Part shown: positions 40,976-51,290 of the stretch, piece after piece | How positions within the stretch are numbered: the stretch's first letter is position 1 | Layout: every line of letters begins with the position of its first letter | Assembly: GCA_022606425.2 (NCBI GenBank) | Contig: JAHDVF020001221.1 | Span: 119,290 to 183,289, forward strand | DNA: 64,000 nt | Source: Lepidostoma basale | Taxonomy: Eukaryota > Arthropoda > Insecta > Trichoptera > Lepidostomatidae | Reading direction: 5' to 3' | Notes under the pieces: model-generated | The model's input: the letters and a program-made list of their open reading frames with translations, nothing else | Databases searched by the model: none | Told to the model about the DNA's origin: nothing | Program-made: the position numbers and the translations under genes

Positions 40976-41757
40976 TGCGGCACTTCATCCTTCTCTTTTC
41001 GCCCGGCGGAGGACGCGGTGTGATGGGTTGCGAACCTCATCGCCACCAATAGGCATCTCTCGCGCACACTTCGATCGTCCAAAACCCACAAAATAATTCT
41101 AAAACAAATAATATAAAATACAATGATATAAAATAAAATAACAAAATAAAAATAATTTAACACAAAATGTTCTTTTTAGATGGTGCACATATTGACTATT
41201 TAATTTATGTTCCACGTATCCACCGTTTTTGAATTTAGCGCATAATGTATAATAATAACACATAATGTTTTTTTCGATGTTGCACATGTTGACATGGACG
41301 ATCCGGACTATTGTGTTTATTTAAAGTGTATACATTCAAAAAACTAAACGTTATTTTCGATTTCCAAAGTGTATTACAAATGGAAGTATTTAAAAAACAT
41401 CGTTTTATTTAATTGTTAGGTTATTAAAATTTGTTTGAAAGCATTCCTCCGGCTTCACAATACAGCACATAGGTTCCTTCCGGTTAGGCGAAATCCCTTT
41501 ATTCCCGACACATCGCGGTGCCAACTCAAGCGTGAACCTGACGGCATCATAAATTGTTTTTCGCTTTTAGCTCCTACCAAAGGCAAAGATTCATTCTACC
41601 GGAAGATGAGTGTAACTCCCAAGTATTTTGATGTACGTACTTACGATACTCGTATCATATTTTTACGCTTTGTCTCTTACTGAAAAGTATAACTTACGTT
41701 GAAAGGTCAAAAATATTTAAAAAAAAAACGAAAATACGTAGAATTTGTTTTTTTTTG
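40976..41757. other. single-copy spacer
   Basis: 40976-41070 is GC-richer. A partial Q motif (AAAACATCGTTTTATTTAAT) is at 41396-41415. No gene seen; the frame at 41435-41683 has no motif. Confidence 0.4.
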
Positions 41758-42003
41758 TATACTTAATAGATGGCGCTAGTGTACAACAATGGGAAGTTAT
41801 TTAAAAAAATAGAAGTATATATACGAGTTCCAAAACGTTGTCAAATGTGGTGTCGTATGAAGGGCGGAATGGGGAATGTTGTTAACATTAAGTGATCGCT
41901 TAACCCAACCAATGACAGGTCATAAGTCCTGTAAACGCCTCGACTACCATATTCTGTTTCCAAATAATTTACATCTTCGTCTCTATGGAGATACAATTAA
42001 TCC
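41758..42003 (-). mobile_element. P-family element
   Basis: TAGATGGCGCTAGTGTACAA, GGGCGGAATGGGGAATGTTG, GTGATCGCTTAACCCAACCA and GGAGATACAATTAATCC. Confidence 0.82.
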
Positions 42004-42054
42004 GAAAATACGTACACTCAAAAAATAAATTTTTGAAAATATGCTAACTTACGT

Positions 42055-42530
42055 GCATGGAAGAATGAAGCATGGAACTGGCAAAAGAAGGAGGAAAGTG
42101 GAATAAATACAGTATAAATGAGATGTCTTAGACGAATATGTGAATACTCTGTGTATGATAGAGTGTCGAATGAAAATATAAGAAGTGAATGCGGTGCGAA
42201 TGATGGTGTTATGAACAGAATAACGAAAGAATCGTTAAGATTGTTTGGACATATGAAAATAATGAATGAAGAAAGAATGGTAAAAAAATATATGTTAACG
42301 ATGTTATTGGAACCAGAAATAGAAGAAGACCGAGGAAAACGTGGCACGATCAAATAAATCAAATATTGAATGTCGACCATGTGAGGAGTCAGAGAAATCG
42401 ACGCGCATGCATGACACGATGTATGAATGTTGAGAAAGCGAGAGAAATATGTCAGCAAAGAAAAGTGTGGCAGTCCATTCATTCTGCCTACCCCTTCGGG
42501 GAGACGGCGTGATGGTTAGTTAGTTAGTTA
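42055..42530 (+). mobile_element. RTE-A 3' end
   Basis: NEAWNWQKKEESGINTV, RMCEYSVYDRVSNENIRSEC-like, MKIMNEERMVKKYMLT, RNRRRPRKTWHDQINQI, HVRSQRNRRACMTRCMN, and a GETA end with GTTA tail (42516-42532). Confidence 0.88.
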
Positions 42531-42544
42531 GTTTTTACTAATTT

Positions 42545-42765
42545 TCAGGGGTAGGCAAAGGGGATGGACTACCATACTTCTCGGTCCTCAAGCTCTCTAG
42601 TTTCCTCTACATTCATACATTGCATCATGTACCCTCGTGTATTTTTCGGACATCGAATGTGACCTTCTTTTAGTGTTTGATTAATTTGGTCATGCCATGC
42701 GTTTTTTGGTCTTCCACGGCATCTCTTTTCACTCACACGGCTTGTGTTCAACATTTGGATTCCTT
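42545..42765 (-). mobile_element. LINE-K (RTE-related) 3' end
   Basis: TSRVSEKRCRGRPKNAWHDQ, INQTLKEGHIRCPKNTRGYM, MQCMNVEETRELEDREVW. A divergent relative of RTE-C (CRGRPKNAWHDQINQ). Tail to tail with the preceding RTE-A copy. Confidence 0.78.
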
Positions 42766-43186
42766 GGACTCTCTTGAAAATAGACGTACTCTTCATGGTA
42801 TGTTGCTTCATAAAATAAATAACTTTAAAATTTAGAATTCTGAGCTTCTCAGCAAATATTGTCACTAAATACCCCCAATGTCTCGCACAAAACACACCGT
42901 GAGCAAAGTTTTCCACCTTCCTGTTTATCGCACTAACTATGCTCAGAGCGCGCCATTGTATCGAATCTGTGACAACTACAATAAAAATTTTGGAGACCAT
43001 AATGTTTTCCATTTGAACGAGTGAAATTTAAAAATAAATAATCGGAGCAACATTTCGGCATGGATGTGACCACGATATTACATGATATTATAATATGTTT
43101 ATTACTTTTTTTATTTTATTTGTGGTAGTATGTAATTGGCATTACTTAAATTTTTATAAATGTTTTATTATTTGTTATTGATATCG

Positions 43187-43468
43187 CTGTCTTCTTCTTC
43201 TCTGGTTTCAATCCTGGGATTGGTTTGCAGCAATTTCCTCTATTCTTCTCTTCCATTCTTCCCTGTCTTGTGCGGCTCTTTTGAAATCTGCATATGATGA
43301 GCAGCGCACGTCCACCAACAGGTCCTCCAGGTACTCTCGGCGTGGGCGTCCCCTAGAGTTTGTCCCCTCGGTCATACCCTCCATTATGGCATGCAAGAGA
43401 CCTTCTTGACGTATTACATGGCCGATCCATCTTGCACGCCTTTCGGACAAGGTCCTGAGCAGGTGCCT
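43187..43468 (-). mobile_element. LINE-E 3' end
   Basis: MSERRARWIGHVIRQEGLLH, TNSRGRPRREYLEDLLVDVR, YADFKRAAQDREEWKRRIEE, IAANQSQD-stop and a GAA tail (43190-43201 as CTT). Confidence 0.88.
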
Positions 43469-43489
43469 GTATGTTACCCTAAATAAATA

Positions 43490-43725
43490 AATAAATTTTA
43501 ATCATTCTTACCTCGTTCATTCGTTCTATATGTTCAAACCATCCTTTTTTTATGCAATCATATGCCTTACATTTGTTCCTTATTTTGTTGTTCGGTATTC
43601 TATTATATATCATTTTTCCATACATTCTTCTCAGCGATCTTATTTCTACGGTATTTATCCTACTTTCATCATTTTTTCCAGATCTAAGCTTCACTTACAT
43701 ACGTAAGGGTTGGCACTAGAGCTCT
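43490..43725 (-). mobile_element. RTE-C fragment
   Basis: KLRSGKNDESRINTVEIRSL, RRMYGKMIYNRIPNNKIRNK, CKAYDCIKKGWFEHIERMNE. Ends without a tail. Confidence 0.8.
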
Positions 43726-44867
43726 ATTATATAATAAATACATTTTAAATTAATTTCTACGAATAAAAACATCTGTTTTCTAGAAGTTTTAGTGTTCTCG
43801 GGCATACGCATCGTGTGCATTTCGAATTTCTTTTGCAGAACTTCGAAGTATTCCTCTCTCTCTCTCGTATTCAAAATATTCTCCTTCTCTTTCTTTGATG
43901 ACCCCCAGGTTTTTGGCTTTTATATTATGATTTATGGGAATGACATGTATTATCCCATCAATTATAATAATAATTCGCTTTATTTTAAATGAATGCGTGT
44001 GGATATTGGGGGTTTTGGCTTCTGGTCGCGGACGTTAATATCTGAATTTAATTGCTTATGTGATTGTTTACTAATAATATTTTTTTTCTTTTTTTTGTTA
44101 CAGGTAACGTCCTGACATCTCGTGACTGTTAAAGTAAGCTATTGCGTTACTCGTGCGCCTGGATGTGAGTATGAATGCAATCGGCATAACACTCTTATGT
44201 AGACCCTTATGTGAGGGTATTATTTGCAAACCCGGCAAACTCCACCAACAATCAAAAGTGAGATATGAATTGGGTCTTATTCATAATACATTTGCACACA
44301 ATTTTTATTGATTTTCAGTTTCAAATTCGGCTTCATTCTGAAGAATTTTGCTATTAAAATATAGGGCTTGTTGCAAATATGGCAACCTCCACTTGAGTGT
44401 TGCAAAGCTGGCAAACTCCAAAATGAAATTCATTATTTTACTTTAATTATCAACATAATGATGATTATTTCATGACTGATTACTTTTAAAATACTAACTG
44501 GTTGAGATGAAAAAATAAATATCGTAAAAAAGCGCATTTTATTAGCGTATCAGTTTTTTTGCGATTTACTCAAAACATCTAATGATGGAGTTTGTCACGT
44601 ACGGAGTTCCCTAGGGAATATGTATTACAAATATTCGGAAACAAACGAAAGCGATATCAATTTAAATAAATTGATTAAATAAAGATTAAGACTTATCCTT
44701 AAAATAACGAGTACCGATAACAGTAGGAGAAAAACACACATTATCAATTTTTTTCCCCATATAATTTTTCGTAATAAGTCTTTCATTGTTTGGAGTTTAG
44801 TTATATACAAGTATTACATCTGAGGATAGAGGTCATCTCCGAAACATGTCGTGGTTAATATTTTTAT
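43726..44867. other. least repetitive region, with one possible exon
   Basis: Apart from the candidate exon at 44104-44164, I see three loose copies of TTGCAAA..GGCAAACTCCA (44228, 44372, 44401) and a GAGGATAGAGGTCATCTCCG + AAACATGTC motif at 44822-44850. No coding frame of interest. Confidence 0.45.
44104..44164 (+). other. candidate small non-coding exon
   Basis: A strong acceptor (a run of T/C from 44081, then TTGTTACAG ending at 44103) is followed 61 bases later by a strong donor (GTGAGT at 44165-44170). All three frames contain stops, so it could only be an untranslated exon or a chance pair. No other exon was found. Confidence 0.3.
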
Positions 44868-45075
44868 TATGGGGAATTTTGTTAACATAAAGCGATCGCT
44901 TAACCCAACCAATGACAGGTCATAAGTCCTGTAACCGCCTCGACCACCATATTCTGTTTCCAAAAAACACAATTTAGATCTTCGTCTCTATTGAGATACA
45001 ATTATTCCTTAAAAATGATTAACCCGCAATGGGTGAAATCCAGTATTTGTCTACAAGTATTTGTATACATTCAAA
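44868..45075 (-). mobile_element. P-family element
   Basis: GCGATCGCTTAACCCAACCA, CCGCCTCGACCACCATATTC, TATTGAGATACAATTATTCC, then the terminus GATTAACCCGCAATGGGTGA to GTATTTGTATACATTC. This copy joins the body and the terminus and so helps define the full element. Confidence 0.84.
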
Positions 45076-46174
45076 ATGTAATATTTTTATTGTATAAATA
45101 TATTTAAAAAATTAAAATGGAACATAAACATGGTTGTTTTTTAATTCCAAGTATATTCCAATGGAATTCCTGTGTTCATTTTCAATTAGGTGATATTTTT
45201 GAGCTTGCTGGAGATTTGTTAGTTACCAATCTCTTAAAATATAATAAAACGAACGTTTTCCTAAATATTTAATAATAATATAGATTTATAAATCACGTTT
45301 CATCCTGCTATTTCCATAAAAACATAATTCGTAAAAAAATATATTCTTGCATATTCTATTCAATATGCATGCGTATTTCGTAGCGTTACCATATAATGGG
45401 GTTGATTTTTAAAGGCATTTGTTGGAATAGGTTCCGGGGATTGTTTTAAAAAAAAATTAAGGGCGGAACAGAGCCTGCGATATCTCCTCCCATTCCGCTA
45501 TAAATTAAGGGTGTGTGGAGCTTCCATTATTAAATAGCCGGTTCTAAAAAAACATCCCCGTTTCGTGATTGTGCGTGCGTGTGAATTTCTATTATACGAC
45601 CCTGCAAAGATTGTATATATAGTGCATGGTAATTTTATTTAATTTTAACGATAAAACAACACAAAATAGTGAGATATCGATATCTTAAATAGTATAGACT
45701 TTGTGGCAGAAATGGCGATAAATTAGCTACCTATCTACATAACCCACATCGTACTAGCTGCCTTGATTTAATCAAGCTCTTTGTCTTTAAGATTTTTAAT
45801 ATTATATGTTTGGTTTCTACGAATGAAAGTGTCTGTTTTCTAGAAGTTTTATTATATATAATGAGAATGACATGTTATAAACAGCAACGCGCATTTTCAT
45901 TCCTTTATTAGTTTCTATAATATTATCCTTGTCAGTTTTAATCTTAAGGATTAAACTAATTATTTGCCGACCAAATGAGAAATCCATGGAAAACCTCATC
46001 CGAAACATTTAAGGTTAGTTTGTTGATTCGAGCTACATGTGCTAATGCCTTGCCAGGACGAAACATGTAATTTCCATAAAATATAATATAATAAAACTTG
46101 TATAAAACTTCGTTTTCGTTAGCGTCAGTTATGAAATGTGAAGTTTTACATAATTGAATAAAATATTATCTATT
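45076..46174. other. single-copy AT-rich stretch
   Basis: A GC-richer patch at 45460-45560. 46055-46069 has GGACGAAACATGTAA. No gene recognised. Confidence 0.45.
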
Positions 46175-46352
46175 ATCTATTATATGGAAGTGAAGCTTGG
46201 AGTTGAAAGAAGAAAGATGAAAATAGAATAAATGCCGTAGAAATGAGGTCACTAAGAAGAATGTGCCGAAAAACAATGTATGATAGAATATCTAATGATG
46301 AAGTAAGAGAGGATTGTAAGGCAGATGAATGCGTGATAAATAAAATTAAGAA
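46175..46352 (+). mobile_element. RTE-C fragment, plus orientation
   Basis: YGSEAWS, KMKIEMP-frameshift, RRMCRKTMYDRISNDEVRED, CKADECVINKIKKG. It faces the minus-strand C copy that follows. Confidence 0.82.
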
Positions 46353-46382
46353 AGGTAACTATGATGGCTGTTTCTTTGTGAT

Positions 46383-46842
46383 CGCCGTTTCCCCGGAGGG
46401 GTAGGTAGAGAAAATAGATCGCCACACTGTTCTATCCTGACACAATTCTCGCGCCTTTTCTCAATTCACACATCGTAATATGCACGCTCGTCGATTGTTC
46501 CTACTTCGAACATGGCCGCCTTTCAATAATTGTTTAATTTGTTCATGCCATGTCTTCCTTGGCCTTCCTCGACTTCTTTTCCCATTCACACTACTTGTAT
46601 GTATATTTTTAACCATTTTTCCCTCATTCATTCATTCCATATGTCCAAACCATCTTAGTGACCCTTTCTTAATTATATTTATCCCGCATTCATCCGCCTT
46701 ACATTCCTTTCTTACGTCATCATTAGATATTCTACCATGCATTGTTTTTCCGCACATTCTTCTTAATGACCTCATTTCTACGGCATTTATTCTACTTTCA
46801 TCCTTTTTCTGCTTACTCCAAGCTTCACTTCGATACATTAGG
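46383..46842 (-). mobile_element. RTE-C 3' end
   Basis: MYRSEAWSKQKKDESRINAV, MCGKTMHGRISNDDVRKECK, INIIKKGSLRWFGHME; 3' of it a GKRSRGRPRKTWHEQIKQL-like frame and the GETA-like end at 46383. Complementary to 46175-46352 over the YGSEAW..IKKG region. Interrupted by LINE-F at 46843-47108 and continued at 47109-47190. Confidence 0.87.
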
Positions 46843-47108
46843 ACTAAATTTTAGTTAATAGACCAAAAGCAATTAGTCTGCTGAAAGCGGTCTCCTCGGA
46901 GATCGACGTCTTTTATATTCGTGAAGGTGCGTTCAGGGGACAAATATTCTTGACTTCAGAAAGCATCTTGTCTTCCTAATGTCGAACCATCTCTAATGCG
47001 TTTCCGGTACTTTGTTGTATTTTTATATTATTTTACCTGTACTCAATAGATGCCGTAAACATTTTCCTGTTTGTAATGTCTTTTGAGTTAATTAACTGAT
47101 TTGATTTG
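46843..47108 (+). mobile_element. LINE-F 3' end inserted in RTE-C
   Basis: LLKAVSSEIDVFYIREGAFR-like frame, GQIFLTSESI, then the 3' UTR and a TTGATTTGATT tail. ATTAGG lies on both sides (46837-46842 and 47109-47114). Confidence 0.83.
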
Positions 47109-47190
47109 ATTAGGGTCTGGACTAGAACTCCATTGTGCACTGCCATCTTTGCTTCAGTCAATATATTTCTATTTGCGATAATGAATTGAA
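47109..47190 (-). mobile_element. RTE-C remainder beyond LINE-F
   Basis: The minus strand reads NRNILTEAKMAVHNGVLVQT, which in other C copies directly precedes LMYGSEAWS. Confidence 0.8.
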
Positions 47191-47427
47191 AACCAATTAT
47201 GAGAAATTTCAAATTTAACAATTCAATAAATGATTAGTCTGTGTTTAATATTTCGAGGGGAGAGTGCGCATACATAAAAGTCATATGAAATTTTGACATT
47301 CCGCAAGGTTCTTTGATGTCTGTACTATCCGACTGACATATTTCAAATTAACGAACATATTTTCAACGGTTAAATACGAGATACGAATAGTGATGCGACT
47401 GCAACAGAAGTAGCACGAGTATCGATT
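47191..47427. other. spacer
   Basis: Nothing recognised. Confidence 0.35.
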
Positions 47428-47935
47428 CTTCTTATTTTTCAAGTGCCTTGTCAGGTCCCTCCAACGTTGGCGTCACTCGGCGAACCTGTCCCTATCCTCG
47501 CGCCGCTCGGAAAAGCTCCTCCACACTTCGAATACCTGTCCACTCCCTCACGTTTCGCAGCCAAGACATTTATCTCCTACCGGGCCCTCGGCGTCCCTCG
47601 ATTTTCCCCTCCAATATCAGTTGAAGAAGGTGGTACTTTTCCCCACGCAGTATATGACCCAGATGTGAGATCTTTCGAACCTTGATAGTTGATAACAGCT
47701 TACTGCCAACTCTAGCTCGCCTCAGGACTTCGGTATTGGTAACCATGTCTGTCCAGAGAACTCTGAGCATTCGGCGATGGAGCCACATTTCAAATGCTTT
47801 CAATCTGTTAATTGAGTTAACTTTCAAGGTCCACGTTTCACATCCGTACAATAAAACATTCTCTGGCGGAGTTTCATGTTTACGTTATTATTGCAGAAGA
47901 GTGATTTAATTTTATTAAACGTAGTTTCGATTCAA
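47428..47935 (-). mobile_element. LINE-G 3' part
   Basis: SLFCNNNVNMKLRQ block, MYGCETWTLKVNSINRLKAF, EMWLHRRMLRVLWTDMVTNT, SKLLSTIKVRKISHLGHILR, LILEGKIEGRRGPGRR, then MSWLRNVREWTGIRSVEELF-like and a short AAG-type tail. The frame is intact for 93 codons. Confidence 0.88.
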
Positions 47936-48142
47936 TGAGTATTTATTCGACCGATATTAAACAACCATCTTAGCAGAGTAGCAAGAGCTATATCCGTACA
48001 ATGAAACATTCTATGGCGGAGTTTCAAGTTTACGTTATCATTGCAGAAAAGTGATTTCATTTTATTAGACGTAGTATCGATTCAATGAGTATTTATTCGA
48101 CCAATATTAAACAAACTTCGAGTGGCAAGGGCTATAACTGCC
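47843..48142 (+). repeat. 150-bp tandem duplication spanning LINE-G and a SINE head
   Basis: TCCGTACAATAAAACATTCT (47843) recurs as TCCGTACAATGAAACATTCT (47993). Each is followed by GGCGGAGTTTCA, TGAGTATTTATTCGACC, and then a SINE box-A-like stretch (AGAGTAGCAAGAGCTATA; GAGTGGCAAGGGCTATA). Confidence 0.87.
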
Positions 48143-48290
48143 ACAGAGAAGGTCCCGGGTGCGATTCCTGGCAATTGAAATGTAATTGTCACTTTGTCTA
48201 TGATCTTGTGTAGAAATCACGCGATAGTAAAATGCCGATAGATTACTACCTATCACATGTGATGAGTATCAGAATCTCATATAATCCGTG
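48112..48290 (+). mobile_element. SINE-S copy
   Basis: Head TCGAGTGGCAAGGGCTATAA, box B GGGTGCGATTCCTGGC, ATGTAATTGTCACTTTGTCT, TGTAGAAATCACGCGATAGT, CCTATCACATGTGATGAGTA. Confidence 0.75.
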
Positions 48291-48319
48291 TCTCTTTTTA
48301 GATTTTGCTAGGTATAAAT

Positions 48320-48728
48320 GAGGCCACTAGGACAAGAGTGGTCTAACCAACATTTTTTGAAAAATTGAGTTACTGGTCTAACCCACACCTATTTGTGACC
48401 TACTATAAAAGAAAAATTAATCTAACCACCATTTCCAAGTAGAAACATAAATATCGCCATAATACTTATTTTGCTCTGACAAAAAATCAAAATACATGGA
48501 GTCAAATGTGGTCTATTATAAGTAACCATCAAAAAATATCCTTCAACTTTATATTTCCCAATATTTGAAAATACTATTCTAAAGACATTCACCAAACAAA
48601 CAAGGTTTATCACTAAAAAAGACCCTAACTCATATAGTTTAAAAAAAAATGGGGAAAAAACGTCAAATAATCGCATTTATCTCCATTGTCTAAATTTGGG
48701 GTTAGACCACTCTTGCCCTGACGGCCTC
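48320..48728. mobile_element. 409-bp MITE with 29-bp terminal inverted repeats
   Basis: Left end GAGGCCACTAGGACAAGAGT..., right end (inward on minus) GAGGCCGTCAGGGCAAGAGT..., both continuing to GGTCTAACC: 25 of 29 identical. AAAT borders both ends (48316-48319, 48729-48732). Subterminal GGTCTAAC words repeat inside. No coding capacity. The superfamily is not recognisable to me. Confidence 0.85.
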
Positions 48729-48742
48729 AAATGCTAGTGCTT

Positions 48743-48830
48743 AGATGAGTGATTTGTCTGTAAATTGTCTGATTTACGCGGATGATGCCGTTCTCGTTGC
48801 GGATAATGTGGACGAATTACAAATCATATG
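48743..48830 (+). mobile_element. RTE-B RT active-site fragment
   Basis: MSDLSVNCLIYADDAVLVAD + NVDELQI, i.e. the palm YADD motif, then an immediate switch to LINE-J. Confidence 0.85.
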
Positions 48831-49032
48831 TTGCGACACGAATGTTCGAGGGATCGATTGGCAGAGGACGACCTCGCCAAGAGTATCTAGACCAGATTTG
48901 CCGAGATATGGGCTGCACCTCTTATACGGAGTTGAAGAGAGTTGCCGAGGACCGAGCGGAGTGAAAGAGGAGATGCGTCGCCTTGCTGTAGACCAATCAT
49001 TAGATTGAGACCGGAGAAGAAGAACTGGTTGT
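48831..49032 (+). mobile_element. LINE-J 3' end
   Basis: ATRMFEGSIGRGRPRQEYLD, QICRDMGCTSYTELKRVAED, RAEWKRRCVAL, stop, then GAGAAGAAG tail. G-R-G-R-P-R..Y......GC.SY.E..R.A.DR..W is another LINE C-terminus type. Confidence 0.8.
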
Positions 49033-49384
49033 CTGTACTCAACGATACCCGAGTATCGATAAGTACTGACAATTTTATGCAAAAGTTATCCCATCTCTAA
49101 TGCTAGAGCGATATTTTCCGTTTGATGCGCTTCAAATGCGAGCGAAATTAGTCTGTACAGCCATCTGCCAAAGGCGCGTTTTCAATTGCCCGTGAAACAA
49201 GGCTCCATCCCTTTGTGCCGGAAGCTTGCCTCGCTGTTGGAAATGTTTGATGTGTCGGAGATATGTTTTTTGACATTTTCATTGGGTTCTTTGTGTTTTT
49301 AATAGCGGCCCTGCGCACGTGATTTGTAAAACACGTTTATTTGATAGCAGACTGACACCTATACTACAACGTTATTCCAAACAA
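49033..49384. other. single-copy spacer, GC-richer
   Basis: 49100-49320 is less AT-rich and looks like unique sequence. No frame or motif recognised. Confidence 0.4.
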
Positions 49385-49510
49385 TATTTCGATCATGCCA
49401 CGTGATTAGTCGGAAAAATCGACGTGCGTGCATGACACGAGGTACGAATTTTAAATAAAGTTTTTGAATTTTCGTGCATGACACGAGGTATGAAAGCAAG
49501 AGAAGTCATT
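49385..49510 (+). mobile_element. RTE fragment with internal duplication
   Basis: GTGCATGACACGAGGTA occurs twice (49428-49444, 49475-49491), both from the RRACMTRCMN region of RTE-A. Tail replaced by LINE-F. Confidence 0.65.
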
Positions 49511-49514
49511 CATC

Positions 49515-50095
49515 ATCAAATCAAATCAAATCAGTTTATTTCCTCAAAAGACTACCCCTCTGGGGAAATGGCGTGATGGTTAGTTAGTTAGTTAGTTACT
49601 CAAAAGACATTACAAACAGCATAAATGTTTAAGGCATCAATTGAGTACAGGTAAAATATTATAAACATACAACATAAAACCAGGAACGCATTAGTGATGG
49701 TTCGACATTAGGAAGACAAAATACTTTCCAAAGTCAAGAGTATTTGTCCCCTGAACGTACTTTCACTAACATGAAAGACGTCGATCTCCGAGGAGACCGC
49801 GTTCAGCAGACTAATTGCTCTTCCCACCGGCGCGGCGTCACCAGAGGAAGATTGGTTCTGGCGGCCGGTAGGTAAAACAATCTATGCTGTCGCTGTCGGA
49901 GATATCTGTCGGGGACAAAAATACCAACATCCTCCAGTACGGTCGAGTTCTCGAAGTATCCCCTAATTTATCTGAAGAAATGGGTTATTAGATGTCCATC
50001 TCTTCGAAGCTGTAGAGAATTGGTTCCGAGCATTCCCAAAAGAAATGCCGTGGGATAGAGCCACGGCATTTCTTATTATATATCCGAACTCTGTA
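49515..50095 (-). mobile_element. LINE-F, C-terminal part and 3' end
   Basis: The minus strand contains a PWLYPTAFLLGMLGTNSLQL-like block, REDGHLITHF, VGIFVPDRYLRQRQHRLFY-like, LLNAVSSEIDVFHVSESTFR-like, and a TGATTTGATTTGATTTGATG tail (49515-49533 on plus as AATCAAATC). It contains a 46-bp RTE insertion at 49553-49598. Confidence 0.87.
49553..49598 (+). mobile_element. 46-bp RTE 3'-end insertion in LINE-F
   Basis: Only the last bases of an RTE (a TACCCCTCTGGGGAAATGGC block, then GTGATGG and the GTTA tail), flanked by a perfect 10-bp duplication CTCAAAAGAC at 49543-49552 and 49599-49608. Confidence 0.93.
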
Positions 50096-50490
50096 TAACG
50101 GACAGCCTATTTACAAGGATATCAACACTTCGCTCAGCAAACTCCTCGGCAATAGGAAGATTAGTTGAGCCAAAGCGTTACCCTAGTACAAATTTCGGGG
50201 ATCGAGCGTTTGCGGTAGCCGGTCAATCAGCTTGGAACAATGTTCCTTCACACCTCAGATGAATAAATGATCCGACAGACTTCAGATCTAAGCTGAAAAC
50301 CAATATTTTTCATAATTCATACCCAAATTAAAACTTGCATATTTTGTTCTATTATACTTTCTAATCGATCGCGAATATCAATCAGATGCAGCGTTCACAT
50401 TTAGATTTAAAACACGTCTTAATGCGCCCTTGAGGTGATTACATCACAAAAACGGCGCTTTAAAACTTAGCATATTATTATTATTATTAT
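50096..50490 (+). mobile_element. L2/CR1-like LINE 3' end
   Basis: SAKLLGNRKIS-type (SSAIGRLVEPKR) start, GDRAFAVAGQSAWNNVPSHL, DRPTDFRSKLKTNIFH-like, then the GCGCCCTTGAGGTGATTACA 3' UTR and a TTA-repeat tail (50476-50490). Confidence 0.85.
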
Positions 50491-50731
50491 AACTAACTAA
50501 CTAACTAACCATCACGACGTCTTCCCGGAGGGGTAGGCAGAAAGAATAGACTGCCACACTTTTCTTTCCTGACATATTTCTCTCGCTTCCTCAACATTCA
50601 TACATCGTGTCATGCACGCGCGTCGATTTCTCTGACTCCTCACATGGCCGACATTCAATATTTGATTTATTTGATCGTGCCACGTTTTCCTCGGTCTTCC
50701 TTTATTTCTGGTTCTATTTACACCGTTAACA

Positions 50732-50733
<2 letters not shown>
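50491..50733 (-). mobile_element. RTE-A 3' terminus
   Basis: RTRNKGRPRKTWHDQINQIL, VGHVRSQRNRRACMTRCMNV, SILSAYPSGKTS-stop and a GTTA tail (50491-50509) touching the L2 tail. Confidence 0.88.
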
Positions 50734-50763
<30 letters not shown>

Positions 50764-50790
50764 AATTATTATTATTACCTGAACCCCAAC
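50734..50790. repeat. ATT microsatellite
   Basis: A run of about 14 ATT/TTA units with one interruption, probably an L2-type tail left over from another insertion. Confidence 0.88.
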
Positions 50791-50795
50791 AAGAC

Positions 50796-51290
50796 AACAA
50801 CAACAACAACAAACCATCACGCCGTTTCCCCGCAGGGGTAGGCAGAGAGAATGGACCGCCACACTACTCTATCCTGGCACATCTCTCAAGCTTCCTCCAC
50901 ATTCATACATCGAGTCATACACGCACGTCGATTCTTCCGGCTTCTGACATGATCAACCTTTAATATTTGATTAATTTGGTCATGCCATGTTTTCCTCGGT
51001 CTACCTTGACTCCTTACTCCATTTACATCGTTAACGTATACTTTTTTAACCATTCTTTCTTCACCCATGCGCTCCATATGTCCGAACCAACGCAGCGAAC
51101 CTTTCATAATTTTGTTCATAATACCTTCTTCCGCTCTACATTCCTTCCTAATATCAGCATTTGAGATTCTGTCGTACATCGTTCTACCAGACATACGTCT
51201 TAGGGACCTCATCTCTACCGCTTTTATTCTGCTCTCATCTTTCTTCTGCCAGTTCCAAGCTTCGCTTCCATACATAAGGGTTGGACTTAA
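50796..51290 (-). mobile_element. RTE-B 3' end, intact 136-codon frame
   Basis: LSPTLMYGSEAWNWQKKDES, MSGRTMYDRISNADIRKECR, MKGSLRWFGHMERMGEERMV, NGVRSQGRPRKTWHDQINQI, KNRRACMTRCMNVEEA, with a GTT tail (50796-50812 as AAC). Confidence 0.92.
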
